Translations under genes and position numbers: made by a program | The notes under the pieces: model-generated | The model's input: only the letters and a program-made list of their open reading frames with translations | Databases searched by the model: none | What the model was told of the DNA's origin: nothing | Shown here: in pieces, positions 6,871-14,961 of the stretch | Layout: each line of letters opens with the position of its first letter | How positions within the stretch are numbered: position 1 is the stretch's first letter | Origin: an uncultured Collinsella sp. | GTDB lineage: Bacteria > Actinomycetota > Coriobacteriia > Coriobacteriales > Coriobacteriaceae | Assembly (NCBI GenBank): GCA_900540845.1 | Contig: UQHS01000004.1 | Span: forward strand, 1-64,000 | DNA: 64,000 nt | Reading direction: 5' to 3'

Positions 6871-8886
6871 ATGGTCGAGCTGTTGGCCCCGGCGGGCACG
6901 CCGGATGCGCTGCGCGCCGCCGTGGCGGCGGGCGCCGATGCGGTGTACGTGGGGTTGGGATCGCTCAACGCCCGCGCCGCCAATGCGGGGTTCTCGATTG
7001 GCGAACTGACGCGGGCATGCGCGCTTGCCCATGCGCATGGTGCCCGTGTCTATGTGACGCTCAACGTGTGCCTTCACGACGCGGAGCTTGACGAGGCGGT
7101 CGCGCTCGCCTCGAGCGCGATCGGTGCGGGCGTCGACGCCCTCATCGTCGCCGACCTGGGGCTTGTCACCCGCCTGCGCGCGACGCTTCCCTCCTGCGAG
7201 ATCCACCTGTCGACGCAGTCGGGCGTCCAGGCGGCCTCCGGTGTGACCCTGGCCTCCCGCGAGCTCGGTGTGGCGCGAGTCACGTGCGCCCGGGAGCTTT
7301 CGGTGGGCGAACTTGCCGTGCTCGCCGCCACGGGCGTTCCCATTGAGGCGTTTTGCCACGGGGCGATCTGCATCTGCTATTCCGGGGCATGCGCGTACTC
7401 GGCGTTGATGCGCGGCCGCTCCGCGAATCGCGGCGACTGCACCCAGCCGTGCCGACTCGCCTATGAGCTGCAGGATGGCGAGGGCAGGGTACTCGCGGGC
7501 GGCACGTGGGATCGCGAGCGCGCCCGCGGCGCCGCGCCCGAGGGCGACCGCCTGCTGTGCCCTCGCGACTATCTGGGAATTCGTCATGTGGACGAGCTTG
7601 TTCGCGCGGGCGTCGCATCGCTGAAGATCGAGGGGCGCATGAAGGCCCCCGACTATGTGTTCAACGTCGTGCGGTGCTATCGCCGCGCGCTCGACGCGTC
7701 GCTTGTGGGCAGCCCGCTCGGCCCCGAAGAGCTTGACGAGCTCGAGGCGCAGCTGGCGCGTTCGTTCAATCGCGGGTTTACCGATGGCTATCTGTGCGGG
7801 GGATCGAAGCACACGGGCGCCGAGCTCATGAGCGTCGAGCGCGCCATCAACCAGGGGGTCGAGGTCGGACGTGTCGTCGAGCCGCGTTTCGAGGGCGCCC
7901 TCATCGCGTTTTGCCGCGATGTCGCCCGGGGCGACACCATCGAGATCCGCTCCACGCCGGGGGAGGACGCCCCCGCTGACGTGCCCAAGCGCTGGCCGAT
8001 GCTCGTCTGCCCACGCGATGTCCGTGCGGGGGAGAGTGTCGTCATCGGGTGCAAGCGCAAGGTGGAGGCGAGCAGCGCCGTGCACGTCGTGCGCTCGGCG
8101 GGCGCCCATACCGAGGCCGCCCGTGCCGTGGAGGAGATGCGCGCCGAGGAGGCGGGCCTCGCCGCCGAGCTCGGTCTCGATGCGGGCGCGGCCGTCGATG
8201 CCGCCCCGCGTCCCGCTCATGCGCGCCGCAAGTCGCCGCATGTGTCCCCGTCGGAGCGTCAATCCGGCCGCGAGAGTAAACTCTCGCGGCCGTGTAGCGA
8301 GCAAATGGACGATTTTGGTCCGCGGGAGTTGACTCTCGGAGCCGCGCGCGAAGCGGGTGCCGTCAACGGCGTCGTCGATTTGGGAGAGGTTTGTCGGGCG
8401 GGGGACATGCCGTTCGTGGCCGAGGCGTGCTCGGCGGTGGCGCGCGGGGATGCGGATGCCCTGCTCTGCCGTAACATCGGCCAGATCGACGCCGCACGTG
8501 AGGCGGCGGTTGCGTGGGAGGCCTCTCCGCCGCTCAACGTGTGGAACGCGCAGACGGCGCGCGTCTTGCAGGATTTGGGCGCGCGACGCATATGGCTGCC
8601 CGAGGAGCTCTCCGACGAGGACGTTGCCAATGTGCTCGATGCCGCCCGCCTTGCGGGCGTGACGGTCCCAATTGCCCGGGTCGGGAAGGGCTCGACGCCC
8701 CTCATGGTGTTGGAGCATTGCCTGCTCACCGCGGAGGGGCCGTGCAGCCATGCATGCGCGACGTGCCCGCGGCGCCTGGCGAGTCAGCGCGACGAGCGCT
8801 TTCTTGTGGAGCTCGACCGCAATGCGTGCGGGGCGCGTCTTGCCGTGCGCGTGGATGAGCGCGGACGCACGCGCATTTTGCGCTAA
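6871..8886 (+). CDS. U32 family peptidase/hydroxylase-type protein
   Basis: A 671-residue member of the U32 family, which includes RlhA/TrhP/UbiU-type Fe-S proteins acting in RNA hydroxylation or ubiquinone synthesis as well as collagenase-like PrtC. The N-terminal barrel begins ELLAPAGTPDALRAAVAAG and contains the family cysteine cluster (HGAICICYSGACAYS, then NRGDCTQPCR). It continues with CPRDYLGI and SLKIEGRMK. A C-terminal domain (about 480-671) has more cysteines (CSHACATCP). The linker between domains (about 440-495) is low in conservation and contains a palindromic DNA insert. ATG 6871 is chosen over 6853 because AGGAGAGG precedes it by six bases. The exact substrate is not evident. 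Confidence 0.85.
   Translation: MVELLAPAGTPDALRAAVAAGADAVYVGLGSLNARAANAGFSIGELTRACALAHAHGARVYVTLNVCLHDAELDEAVALASSAIGAGVDALIVADLGLVTRLRATLPSCEIHLSTQSGVQAASGVTLASRELGVARVTCARELSVGELAVLAATGVPIEAFCHGAICICYSGACAYSALMRGRSANRGDCTQPCRLAYELQDGEGRVLAGGTWDRERARGAAPEGDRLLCPRDYLGIRHVDELVRAGVASLKIEGRMKAPDYVFNVVRCYRRALDASLVGSPLGPEELDELEAQLARSFNRGFTDGYLCGGSKHTGAELMSVERAINQGVEVGRVVEPRFEGALIAFCRDVARGDTIEIRSTPGEDAPADVPKRWPMLVCPRDVRAGESVVIGCKRKVEASSAVHVVRSAGAHTEAARAVEEMRAEEAGLAAELGLDAGAAVDAAPRPAHARRKSPHVSPSERQSGRESKLSRPCSEQMDDFGPRELTLGAAREAGAVNGVVDLGEVCRAGDMPFVAEACSAVARGDADALLCRNIGQIDAAREAAVAWEASPPLNVWNAQTARVLQDLGARRIWLPEELSDEDVANVLDAARLAGVTVPIARVGKGSTPLMVLEHCLLTAEGPCSHACATCPRRLASQRDERFLVELDRNACGARLAVRVDERGRTRILR
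8265..8292. repeat. 13-bp perfect inverted repeat inside the U32 gene
   Basis: CGGCCGCGAGAGT (8265-8277) and its exact complement (8280-8292) flank only two bases. A degenerate second copy, CCGCGGGAGTTGACTCTCGG, lies about 30 bases downstream. Both fall in the linker of the U32 protein and stay in frame. They look like an intergenic-type palindrome absorbed into a coding sequence. Confidence 0.8.
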
Positions 8887-8982
8887 ACTAATGGCCATAT
8901 GTCGTTCCCCAGCACCGCCCGTCCGCGCGAATCCGCGCGAGTACGCGGCGAGGGTGCTATGACCTTGTAGAAAGGTGCACCT

Positions 8983-10197
8983 ATGTTGCCCGTAGACGAG
9001 CAGATGCGCATCATCACCTCCGGCGCCGCCAAGATCGTGCCCGAGGCCGACCTTAAGAAGAAGCTCGAGCGCGGCGTCCCGCTCAACATCAAGTTGGGTG
9101 TGGACCCCACCAGCCCCGACCTGCATCTGGGCCACGCCGTTCCGCTGCGCAAGATGCGTCAGTTCCAGGACCTCGGCCACCGCGTGACCCTCATCATCGG
9201 CAACGGCACCGCCACCATCGGCGACCCGTCCGGCAAGAACTCCACGCGCCCGCAGCTCACCCAGGAGGAGGTCGAGGCCAACGCCGCGACCTACGTCTCC
9301 CAGGCCATGAAGATCCTCGATCCCGAGAAGACCACCATCGTCCACAACGGCGACTGGATGTTCCCCATGGGCTTGAAGGAGCTGCTCTCGATCGCCTCCA
9401 AGTTCACCGTCGCCCGCATCCTCGAGCGCGACGACTTCACCAAGCGCTACCAGTCCCAGACGCCCATCGCCCTACACGAGTTCCTGTACCCCATCATGCA
9501 GGCGTACGACTCGGTCAAGATCGAGGCCGACGTCGAGATGGGCGGCAACGACCAGCTCTTCAACCTGCTCGCCGGCCGTGAACTCATGGAGAAGATGGGC
9601 ATGGAGCCGCAGATCGCGCTCACCATGCCGCTGCTCGAGGGTACCGACGGTACCCGCAAGATGTCCAAGTCCTACGGCAATTACATCGGCCTCACCGACG
9701 CGCCCGCCGATATGTTCGGCAAGACCATGTCCATTCCCGACGCGATGATCGGCAAGTACTACCGCCTGGCGAGCTCGCTCGCTCCGTCCGAGGTCGACGC
9801 GATCGACGCCGCGCTTGCCGACGGCACCGCCGATCCTTACGAGCTCAAGCGCGCCCTCGGCCGCGACCTGGTGACCACGTATCACAGCGCCGAGGCGGCT
9901 GTTGAGGCCGAGGCCGAGTTCGACCGCGTGCACAAGAACCGCGACCTGCCCACCGATATCGCCGAGGTGTCCGTGGAGATCGTCGTCAACGACGAGGGTC
10001 TCGTGTATCTGCCCGCCGTGCTTCAGGCTGCCGGTTTGGTGCCGAGCGCGGGCCAGGCTCGCCGTGACATCGACGGCGGCGGCGTGAAGCTCGACGGCGA
10101 GACCACCGCGCCCAAGACCTACAACGTGGACCCGGCCGCGCTCAAGCCCGGCACGGTCCTGCAGGTAGGCAAGCGCAAGTTCGCGCGCCTGGCGTAA
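8983..10197 (+). CDS. tyrS: tyrosyl-tRNA synthetase
   Basis: Charges tRNA-Tyr. The 404-residue protein has the class I signatures HLGH (48-51) and KMSKS (226-230), the tyrosine-pocket segment QAYDSVKIEADVEMGGNDQ, and a C-terminal S4-like RNA-binding domain (about 340-404). The HLGHAVPLRKM form and overall length fit the TyrZ-like branch rather than E. coli TyrS. GAAAGG precedes the ATG. The short upstream gap carries no T-box motif, so no tRNA-dependent control is visible. Two strong hairpins follow the gene. Confidence 0.96.
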   Translation: MLPVDEQMRIITSGAAKIVPEADLKKKLERGVPLNIKLGVDPTSPDLHLGHAVPLRKMRQFQDLGHRVTLIIGNGTATIGDPSGKNSTRPQLTQEEVEANAATYVSQAMKILDPEKTTIVHNGDWMFPMGLKELLSIASKFTVARILERDDFTKRYQSQTPIALHEFLYPIMQAYDSVKIEADVEMGGNDQLFNLLAGRELMEKMGMEPQIALTMPLLEGTDGTRKMSKSYGNYIGLTDAPADMFGKTMSIPDAMIGKYYRLASSLAPSEVDAIDAALADGTADPYELKRALGRDLVTTYHSAEAAVEAEAEFDRVHKNRDLPTDIAEVSVEIVVNDEGLVYLPAVLQAAGLVPSAGQARRDIDGGGVKLDGETTAPKTYNVDPAALKPGTVLQVGKRKFARLA

Positions 10198-10212
10198 GTA
10201 TCTGATCGCGTC

Positions 10213-10334
10213 GACGCCGCGGGCTTGCCGCCCGCGGCGTCCGCATCGCGGCGTGCATCAGCGCGCCTGTAATCGGGGCGATTCTTTCATTGGCGAGAGA
10301 GGGCCGGCTGACGTCGAGTCAGCCGGCCCTCTCT
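10213..10334 (+). terminator. double hairpin terminator region after tyrS
   Basis: GACGCCGCGGGC (10213-10224) pairs exactly with 10230-10241 over a 5-base loop. A second hairpin has perfect 17-base arms (10296-10312 and 10318-10334) and a 5-base loop, followed by GTTGTC. Neither has a long U-tract, but the stems are very stable and lie just behind tyrS. Confidence 0.65.
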
Positions 10335-10424
10335 GTTGTCGTCTGCGATGCTGCCTCTTCCCGGTTTTGGCGCTTCTGAGCCATCGCTTCGATCGATATT
10401 TGCTTCAAAACAGGTGGGGAGATA

Positions 10425-10548
10425 AAGATGTGTGGGGTTTATCCCAAAACCTCGAGTAGACCCCGCTGTTCCATGGTTGCATCCTGCGGTTTTGTTTGCT
10501 TGATGCTACGTGCTACTTGAGGGGTCCAAAATAAACCCCACACATCTT
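10425..10548. repeat. 124-bp MITE-like element, copy 1
   Basis: The element is bounded by perfect 18-bp terminal inverted repeats, AAGATGTGTGGGGTTTAT at 10425-10442 and its complement at 10531-10548. A second copy lies at about 33061-33179, sharing the ends and an internal CGAGTAGA at the same distance from the left end. It has no coding capacity. The structure fits a non-autonomous miniature element or a large palindromic intergenic repeat. No flanking target duplication was established. Confidence 0.7.
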
Positions 10549-10583
10549 CCCGACACGCCCGCACCGCGACCAGTTTTGCATGC

Positions 10584-10624
10584 AAAAAGCGGGTCCGACC
10601 GGCGTTTGCGCCGATCGGACCCGC
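10584..10624 (-). terminator. rho-independent terminator of the anti-sigma operon
   Basis: Read on the minus strand, GCGGGTCCGA (10624-10615) pairs with TCGGACCCGC (10598-10589) and is followed by TTTTT (10588-10584). It lies just beyond the stop of the minus-strand anti-sigma-like gene. Confidence 0.85.
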
Positions 10625-10662
10625 TCGATGGCAACCCACATCGGGGTGCGCCGTCCAGATCG

Positions 10663-11790
10663 CTACGCGCTGGGCATCAGCTCCACCGCGATCGTCTCGG
10701 CCTGACTGCTGACCGTGTCGCCGCGGCGTCCAACGAGGGATATGCTCTCCACTTCGCTCGTCTCCACAAAGACGGTGAACAGGCTCACGATCGTTGCGTC
10801 ATCGGGGAAGCCGGCATTGAAGTAGGTGTTGATGACCTGGGTCTCCTCCGTTTCGCTCTTGTTCAGGACGACCGTTTTGCTCGTCCCGTCTGCGAGATGC
10901 AGGACGAGGCTCTCGGTCACAATCTCCGAGTCGTTCGCCTCATCCATGTTGTAGCGGATACCGAATGGGCTCAGGCTGGCGGAGGCGCTCGCCTCATCGG
11001 AGAACGCGCGCGTGCCGATGACGCGCTCCGGCGCGAACATGGCGGTGAACGCCTCGGTCTCACGGGAGCTCCGGTGGTCCTTGCCGTCATCCCAAGAGAG
11101 GCTGAGGCACACGCCATCCAGCAGGTCCTGGGCTTCCTGCTCAAACGAGTCGCCGATGGGCGAGAAGTACATGACGCCGTCGAGGTGCGTCTCGGTGAGG
11201 GTCGCGCTGTCGTAGAAACTGCGGTAGTCCGGCGAGCTGCCGTGCGCGTTCTGCATGCCGATCATGCGCAGCGCCGAGGGGTCCTCATAATCGAACACGA
11301 TCTGGTTGGGCGTGCCGAGCCTGGTGTCGAGCCCGAGGCCGTCCGGGTTGTCCAGCGAGAAGCGGACGACTCCGCATCCGTTCTCGTCCATGACCATGTC
11401 TTTCACAAAGAGGGTGTACCCCCAGGCCTCAATCGCCTGCTCCACGGGGGTGACGGCGCCGGAGAGCTCTTCGGTAACCTCGTCGGGGCTCACGGTCGAG
11501 TATTCGCGCACGTAGCTGATTCCGGACTGCGGGTCGGTCCACGTGCTCGGCCCGCCCATACCGTGATCGCCCATGACATGCTGGAAAAAGTCGCTGTTCA
11601 CCACGGCGTAGGCCGTTCCGCCGATTCCCACCGTGGCGATGAGTGCGGCGCCGCACACGACGGCGAGGGGCCGCGCGGTGCCCCTGCGCTTGCATGTGGC
11701 GCCCCGCGCCTGCCGCAGCGCGCGGTCGTACACATCGTTAGAGGCGTGCAGCTGATTCATGGCCTCGCTGAACAAACGGTGCTGGGACAT
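10663..11790 (-). CDS. membrane-anchored probable anti-sigma factor
   Basis: A 375-residue protein with a short cytoplasmic N-terminus (about 1-40), one transmembrane helix (about 42-62, LAVVCGAALIATVGIGGTAYA) and a large extracytoplasmic region. It overlaps the upstream ECF sigma gene by 53 bases, and its ATG has AGGAGG seven bases before it. The overlap and topology are typical of sigma/anti-sigma pairs, including those with DUF4179-like extracellular domains. No zinc-binding HxxxCxxC anti-sigma motif is visible, so the role is inferred mainly from context. The extracytoplasmic part would sense an envelope signal. Confidence 0.7.
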   Translation of the reverse strand: MSQHRLFSEAMNQLHASNDVYDRALRQARGATCKRRGTARPLAVVCGAALIATVGIGGTAYAVVNSDFFQHVMGDHGMGGPSTWTDPQSGISYVREYSTVSPDEVTEELSGAVTPVEQAIEAWGYTLFVKDMVMDENGCGVVRFSLDNPDGLGLDTRLGTPNQIVFDYEDPSALRMIGMQNAHGSSPDYRSFYDSATLTETHLDGVMYFSPIGDSFEQEAQDLLDGVCLSLSWDDGKDHRSSRETEAFTAMFAPERVIGTRAFSDEASASASLSPFGIRYNMDEANDSEIVTESLVLHLADGTSKTVVLNKSETEETQVINTYFNAGFPDDATIVSLFTVFVETSEVESISLVGRRGDTVSSQAETIAVELMPSA

Positions 11791-12262
11791 GGTCTTCCTC
11801 CTCGATCAGGGATTTGAGTTTGGCGCGTCCGCGCGCGAGTCGCGTGCGCACGGTTGCGGCGGGTAGTTTGAGCAGTTGGGCGACCTCATCGGTGGAATAG
11901 TCCAGGTAGTAGAAGAGCGCCAAGGGGACGCGGTACCGTTCGGGCAGCTTCATGACGGCGACGAACAGGTCGGTGTGCTCCTGCGTGGGCATGGCGAGCG
12001 TTGCGGCGTAATCCTCGATGTCCTCGACGCGTCGCCAGGGCTTGCGGAAGAGCGATTTGCACTCGTTGACCGTAACGCGGATGAGCCACCGCCTGAGGTG
12101 ATCCTCGCCATCGAAGCTGCCGGTGAAGCGCAGGAGCTTGACAAAGACGTCTTGCGTGACGTCGTCGGCGTCTGCTGGGTTTCGCAAGTATGCGAACGCG
12201 ACGCGAAACACCGTGTCGCGATATCGCTCTACCGCGAGCTTCATGTCTGGCTGGAATTCCAT
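11738..12262 (-). CDS. ECF-type RNA polymerase sigma factor
   Basis: A 174-residue group 4 sigma factor. Region 2 (about 12-80) contains FRVAFAYLRNPADADDVTQDVFVKL in segments typical of the family. Region 4 (about 105-155) contains LPERYRVPLALFYYLDYSTDEVAQLLKLPAATVRTRLARGR in pieces, with the helix-turn-helix in the second half. Start at ATG 12262 with GAAAGGAGG upstream. Co-transcribed and overlapping with the putative anti-sigma gene. A candidate ECF promoter at 12311-12339 suggests autoregulation. Confidence 0.92.
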   Translation of the reverse strand: MEFQPDMKLAVERYRDTVFRVAFAYLRNPADADDVTQDVFVKLLRFTGSFDGEDHLRRWLIRVTVNECKSLFRKPWRRVEDIEDYAATLAMPTQEHTDLFVAVMKLPERYRVPLALFYYLDYSTDEVAQLLKLPAATVRTRLARGRAKLKSLIEEEDHVPAPFVQRGHESAARL

Positions 12263-12310
12263 GCGTGCCTCCTTTCAATGGGATGGTATGCGATGTGGGC
12301 CCTCATCTAT

Positions 12311-12339
12311 GGAACGTTTGGGGGCCGCGAATTGTTTCA
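12311..12339 (-). promoter_or_regulatory. candidate ECF-sigma promoter of the sigma/anti-sigma operon
   Basis: On the minus strand TGAAAC (12339-12334) and CGTTCC (12316-12311) are 17 bases apart and about 50 bases before the sigma gene start. The spacing and the AAC/CGT-type elements fit autoregulated ECF promoters in general. The call rests on this one site only. Confidence 0.35.
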
Positions 12340-12541
12340 ACGGATGTTCTCGGGGTTCGCGGTCGGGAGTGTCGGGGTGCTAGGACGGGAGACTCGGGGC
12401 TCTCGCTCACTTCGCCCGGGGTGCTCGGCGAGGAGTTTCGAGGTCCGGGTCAGATCGTACATCGCGGGTGTTCGCCGCCGTGCGCCTTTGGGTACCATGA
12501 CTGCATCTGAATGCTCATGCGGAAGGGCGGGTGCCAAAGAT

Positions 12542-14386
12542 ATGGACATCGATGTAGTCAAACTGATGCAAGCTCTAATCGACACGGCGGAGGGGCGCGT
12601 CCCGGCGGACCTCGTTCTGACGAACGCGCAGATTGTGGACGTGTATCGCCTGCGCGTGGCACGCGGCCAGGTCGCAGTCAAGTGTGGCTGCATCGCGGGC
12701 GTGCTGTTCGAGGGGCGCGACTGTGAAGACGCCTCAAGCCCCGCATGGGAGGCTGAACGCGTCGTTGACTGCGAGAACCGCTACCTTACCCCCGGATTCA
12801 TCGATGGCCATCTCCACATCGAGAGCTCCAACATCCGCCCGTCCGAGTACGCCCGCATGGCGCTCACCCGCGGCACCACCACTGCCATCGCCGACAGCCA
12901 TGAGATTGCCAACGTGTGCGGCCTCGACGGCCTCGCCTTCATGATCGAGGACGCCTCGCGCGCACCGCTCGACATCAAGTTCATGATGCCCTCCTGCGTC
13001 CCCGCCCTTCCCGACGAGCAGGCCGGCGCGGTGATTACCGCCGCCGACATGGAGGCATTCATGGCCGAGCATCGGGGATCCATCTTCGGCCTGGGCGAGA
13101 TGATGAACCTTCCCGGCGTCTATGGCGCCGACGAGGAGACCTGCCGCCGCATCGCAGTCGCCTCTGCCACCGTCTCCGGGCAGGTGGACGGCCATGCCCC
13201 CATGACGGCGGGCAACGACCTCAACGCCTATGTTGCGGCGGGCATCATCGCCGACCACGAGAACACGGGTGTGGATGAGGCCCTCGACGAGCTTTCCCGC
13301 GGCATGTACGTGATGCTGCGCGAAGGCACCTGTAGCCATGACCTGGCGAATCTCGCGCCGATCATCCGCGAGAACCCGGCTCTCGCGCGTCGCTGCTGCT
13401 TTGCCACGGACGACCGCGCCCCGTCGGACGCCCTCAACATCGGCATGATCGACAACGCCTGCCGCGTCGCCGTCGAGGCAGGCATCGACCCGGTGACCGC
13501 CATCTCCATGGCCACGCTGTCCACCGCGGACGTCTTCGGCCTCGAGCACGGTACGCTGTGCGCCCTGTATCGCCGCGGGGCCATCGCGCCGGGCAAACGA
13601 GCCGATATTCTCGTGCTCGACGATCTTACGTTCATGGCGCCGCCGCACCGTGTTTACAGCGCCGGCGCATTGGTTGCCGAGGATGGCGCGTTTGTGGGTG
13701 CCGTCGAGCCGGCATCATCGCGCCCGCGCCTGCTCGGGCTTGAGGAGCGCCTGCGCGGTTCCGTCCAGCTGCCCGACCTTTCGCTCGACGTGTTTTCCTA
13801 TGAGTTCCGCCCGGGCGAGGCCGTCATCGACGTGATTCCCGGCAACGCCGTCACGGGCATCGCGCGCCCCGAAACCGACGAGGGCTTGCGGCGCATCATG
13901 CTCATCGAGCGCCATGGCCGCGGTGTGTCCGCCCAGCGCTCCGGCGCCGACGGCGACGGGCCGGCGGGTGCGGGACTGGTGGGCTCGCATGTCGGCCGCG
14001 GTTGGGTACGCGGCTTCACCATCTCGGGCGGGGCCATCGCGAGTACCATCGGGCACGATTCGCACAACGTGTGCGTGGTGGGCGATAACCCCGCCGACAT
14101 GCTCGCCGCCGTGCGGGCGGCAAGCCAGGGCGGCTTCGTCCTCGTGCGCGACGGCGAGGTCGCGGCAAAGATCGACCTGCCGCTCGGCGGCCTCATGAGC
14201 GACAAGACGGCCGAGGAGGTCGCGCGCGAGCACGATGCCTTCATGGAGGCGGGTCGCGCGATGGGCATTGAGCCCCCGCTTGACCCCATCATGGGCATGA
14301 TCTTCCTGCCGCTGCCGGTTATCCCGACCCTGCGCATCCGCCCCGAGGGCATGTTCGACGTCACCACGTTTTCGTATGCCGAGTAG
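12542..14386 (+). CDS. ade: adenine deaminase
   Basis: Hydrolyses adenine to hypoxanthine and ammonia for purine salvage. The 614-residue amidohydrolase-fold enzyme has the metal-binding GFIDGHLHIESSN motif near residue 85, then GTTTAIADSHEIANV, and the family's long C-terminal domain (STIGHDSHNVCVVG and PLGGLMSD). Length fits the Ade family. The start is uncertain: ATG 12542 has a distant GGAAGGG, and an in-frame ATG at 12497 lacks a binding site. The C-terminal loop around 485-505 has a Gly/Ala-rich insertion (SGADGDGPAGAG). It stands alone, divergent from the sigma operon. Confidence 0.93.
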   Translation: MDIDVVKLMQALIDTAEGRVPADLVLTNAQIVDVYRLRVARGQVAVKCGCIAGVLFEGRDCEDASSPAWEAERVVDCENRYLTPGFIDGHLHIESSNIRPSEYARMALTRGTTTAIADSHEIANVCGLDGLAFMIEDASRAPLDIKFMMPSCVPALPDEQAGAVITAADMEAFMAEHRGSIFGLGEMMNLPGVYGADEETCRRIAVASATVSGQVDGHAPMTAGNDLNAYVAAGIIADHENTGVDEALDELSRGMYVMLREGTCSHDLANLAPIIRENPALARRCCFATDDRAPSDALNIGMIDNACRVAVEAGIDPVTAISMATLSTADVFGLEHGTLCALYRRGAIAPGKRADILVLDDLTFMAPPHRVYSAGALVAEDGAFVGAVEPASSRPRLLGLEERLRGSVQLPDLSLDVFSYEFRPGEAVIDVIPGNAVTGIARPETDEGLRRIMLIERHGRGVSAQRSGADGDGPAGAGLVGSHVGRGWVRGFTISGGAIASTIGHDSHNVCVVGDNPADMLAAVRAASQGGFVLVRDGEVAAKIDLPLGGLMSDKTAEEVAREHDAFMEAGRAMGIEPPLDPIMGMIFLPLPVIPTLRIRPEGMFDVTTFSYAE

Positions 14387-14564
14387 CCGCGGGCGCCGGC
14401 GGCGTTCCCGTGTCGTCGCGCGCTCTTCCCGTGCCTTCCCGCGACGAGTCCGTGGATTGTACGTGCGCGTGCGAAAAATCGGATAGACTTAGAAACACTG
14501 CATCGTAATGGAGTGCCGCACGCTCGTCCTACGGGGACCGCGCGGCTTCTCGAAAGGAACCTTC

Positions 14565-14852
14565 ATGGCAGAGACCTCTTCCAACCGCGTTGTCATCACC
14601 GTTCTCGGCAAGAACCGCCCCGGCATCGTCGCGGGCGTGACGCGCGTGCTCTCCGACGCGAACGTCGACATCCGCGACATCACGCAGAGCATCATCGAGG
14701 ACATCTTCACGATGACCCTGCTCGCCGACACCGCCGTTTCGACGCTCGATTTCATGCAGCTGCAGGAGGCCCTCGTTGCCACCGGCAAGGAGCTGGGCGT
14801 CACGGTCGAGATGCAGCGCGAGGACGTCTTCGAGTTCATGTATCGCCTGTAG
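14565..14852 (+). CDS. ACT-domain protein (UPF0237 family)
   Basis: A 95-residue protein made of one ACT domain and a short tail, beginning about residue 7 with VVITVLGKNRPGIVAGVTRVL. This is the UPF0237 family of small cytoplasmic ACT proteins of unknown ligand, found mostly in Gram-positive bacteria, often near a PFL-like DUF711 gene that is absent here. Start ATG 14565 is supported by GAAAGGAAC. A perfect GC hairpin separates it from citrate synthase, so co-transcription is uncertain. Amino-acid binding is known for ACT domains in general but is not shown here. Confidence 0.9.
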   Translation: MAETSSNRVVITVLGKNRPGIVAGVTRVLSDANVDIRDITQSIIEDIFTMTLLADTAVSTLDFMQLQEALVATGKELGVTVEMQREDVFEFMYRL

Positions 14853-14915
14853 GGCTCCGAAGCCCACGCGGCTTGCGCCCTGCAAGCCCCGGCGCCCAAA
14901 CACCTCAAGCCTCAT

Positions 14916-14940
14916 CCGCCCCGGCGACCCGCCGGGGCGG
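14916..14940 (+). terminator. perfect hairpin between the ACT gene and citrate synthase
   Basis: CCGCCCCGGC (14916-14925) pairs exactly with GCCGGGGCGG (14931-14940) over the loop GACCC. It is not followed by a U-tract. It could be a weak terminator or a processing/stability hairpin just 21 bases before the citrate synthase start. Confidence 0.4.
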
Positions 14941-14961
14941 ATGCCACATAAGGAGCCCATT

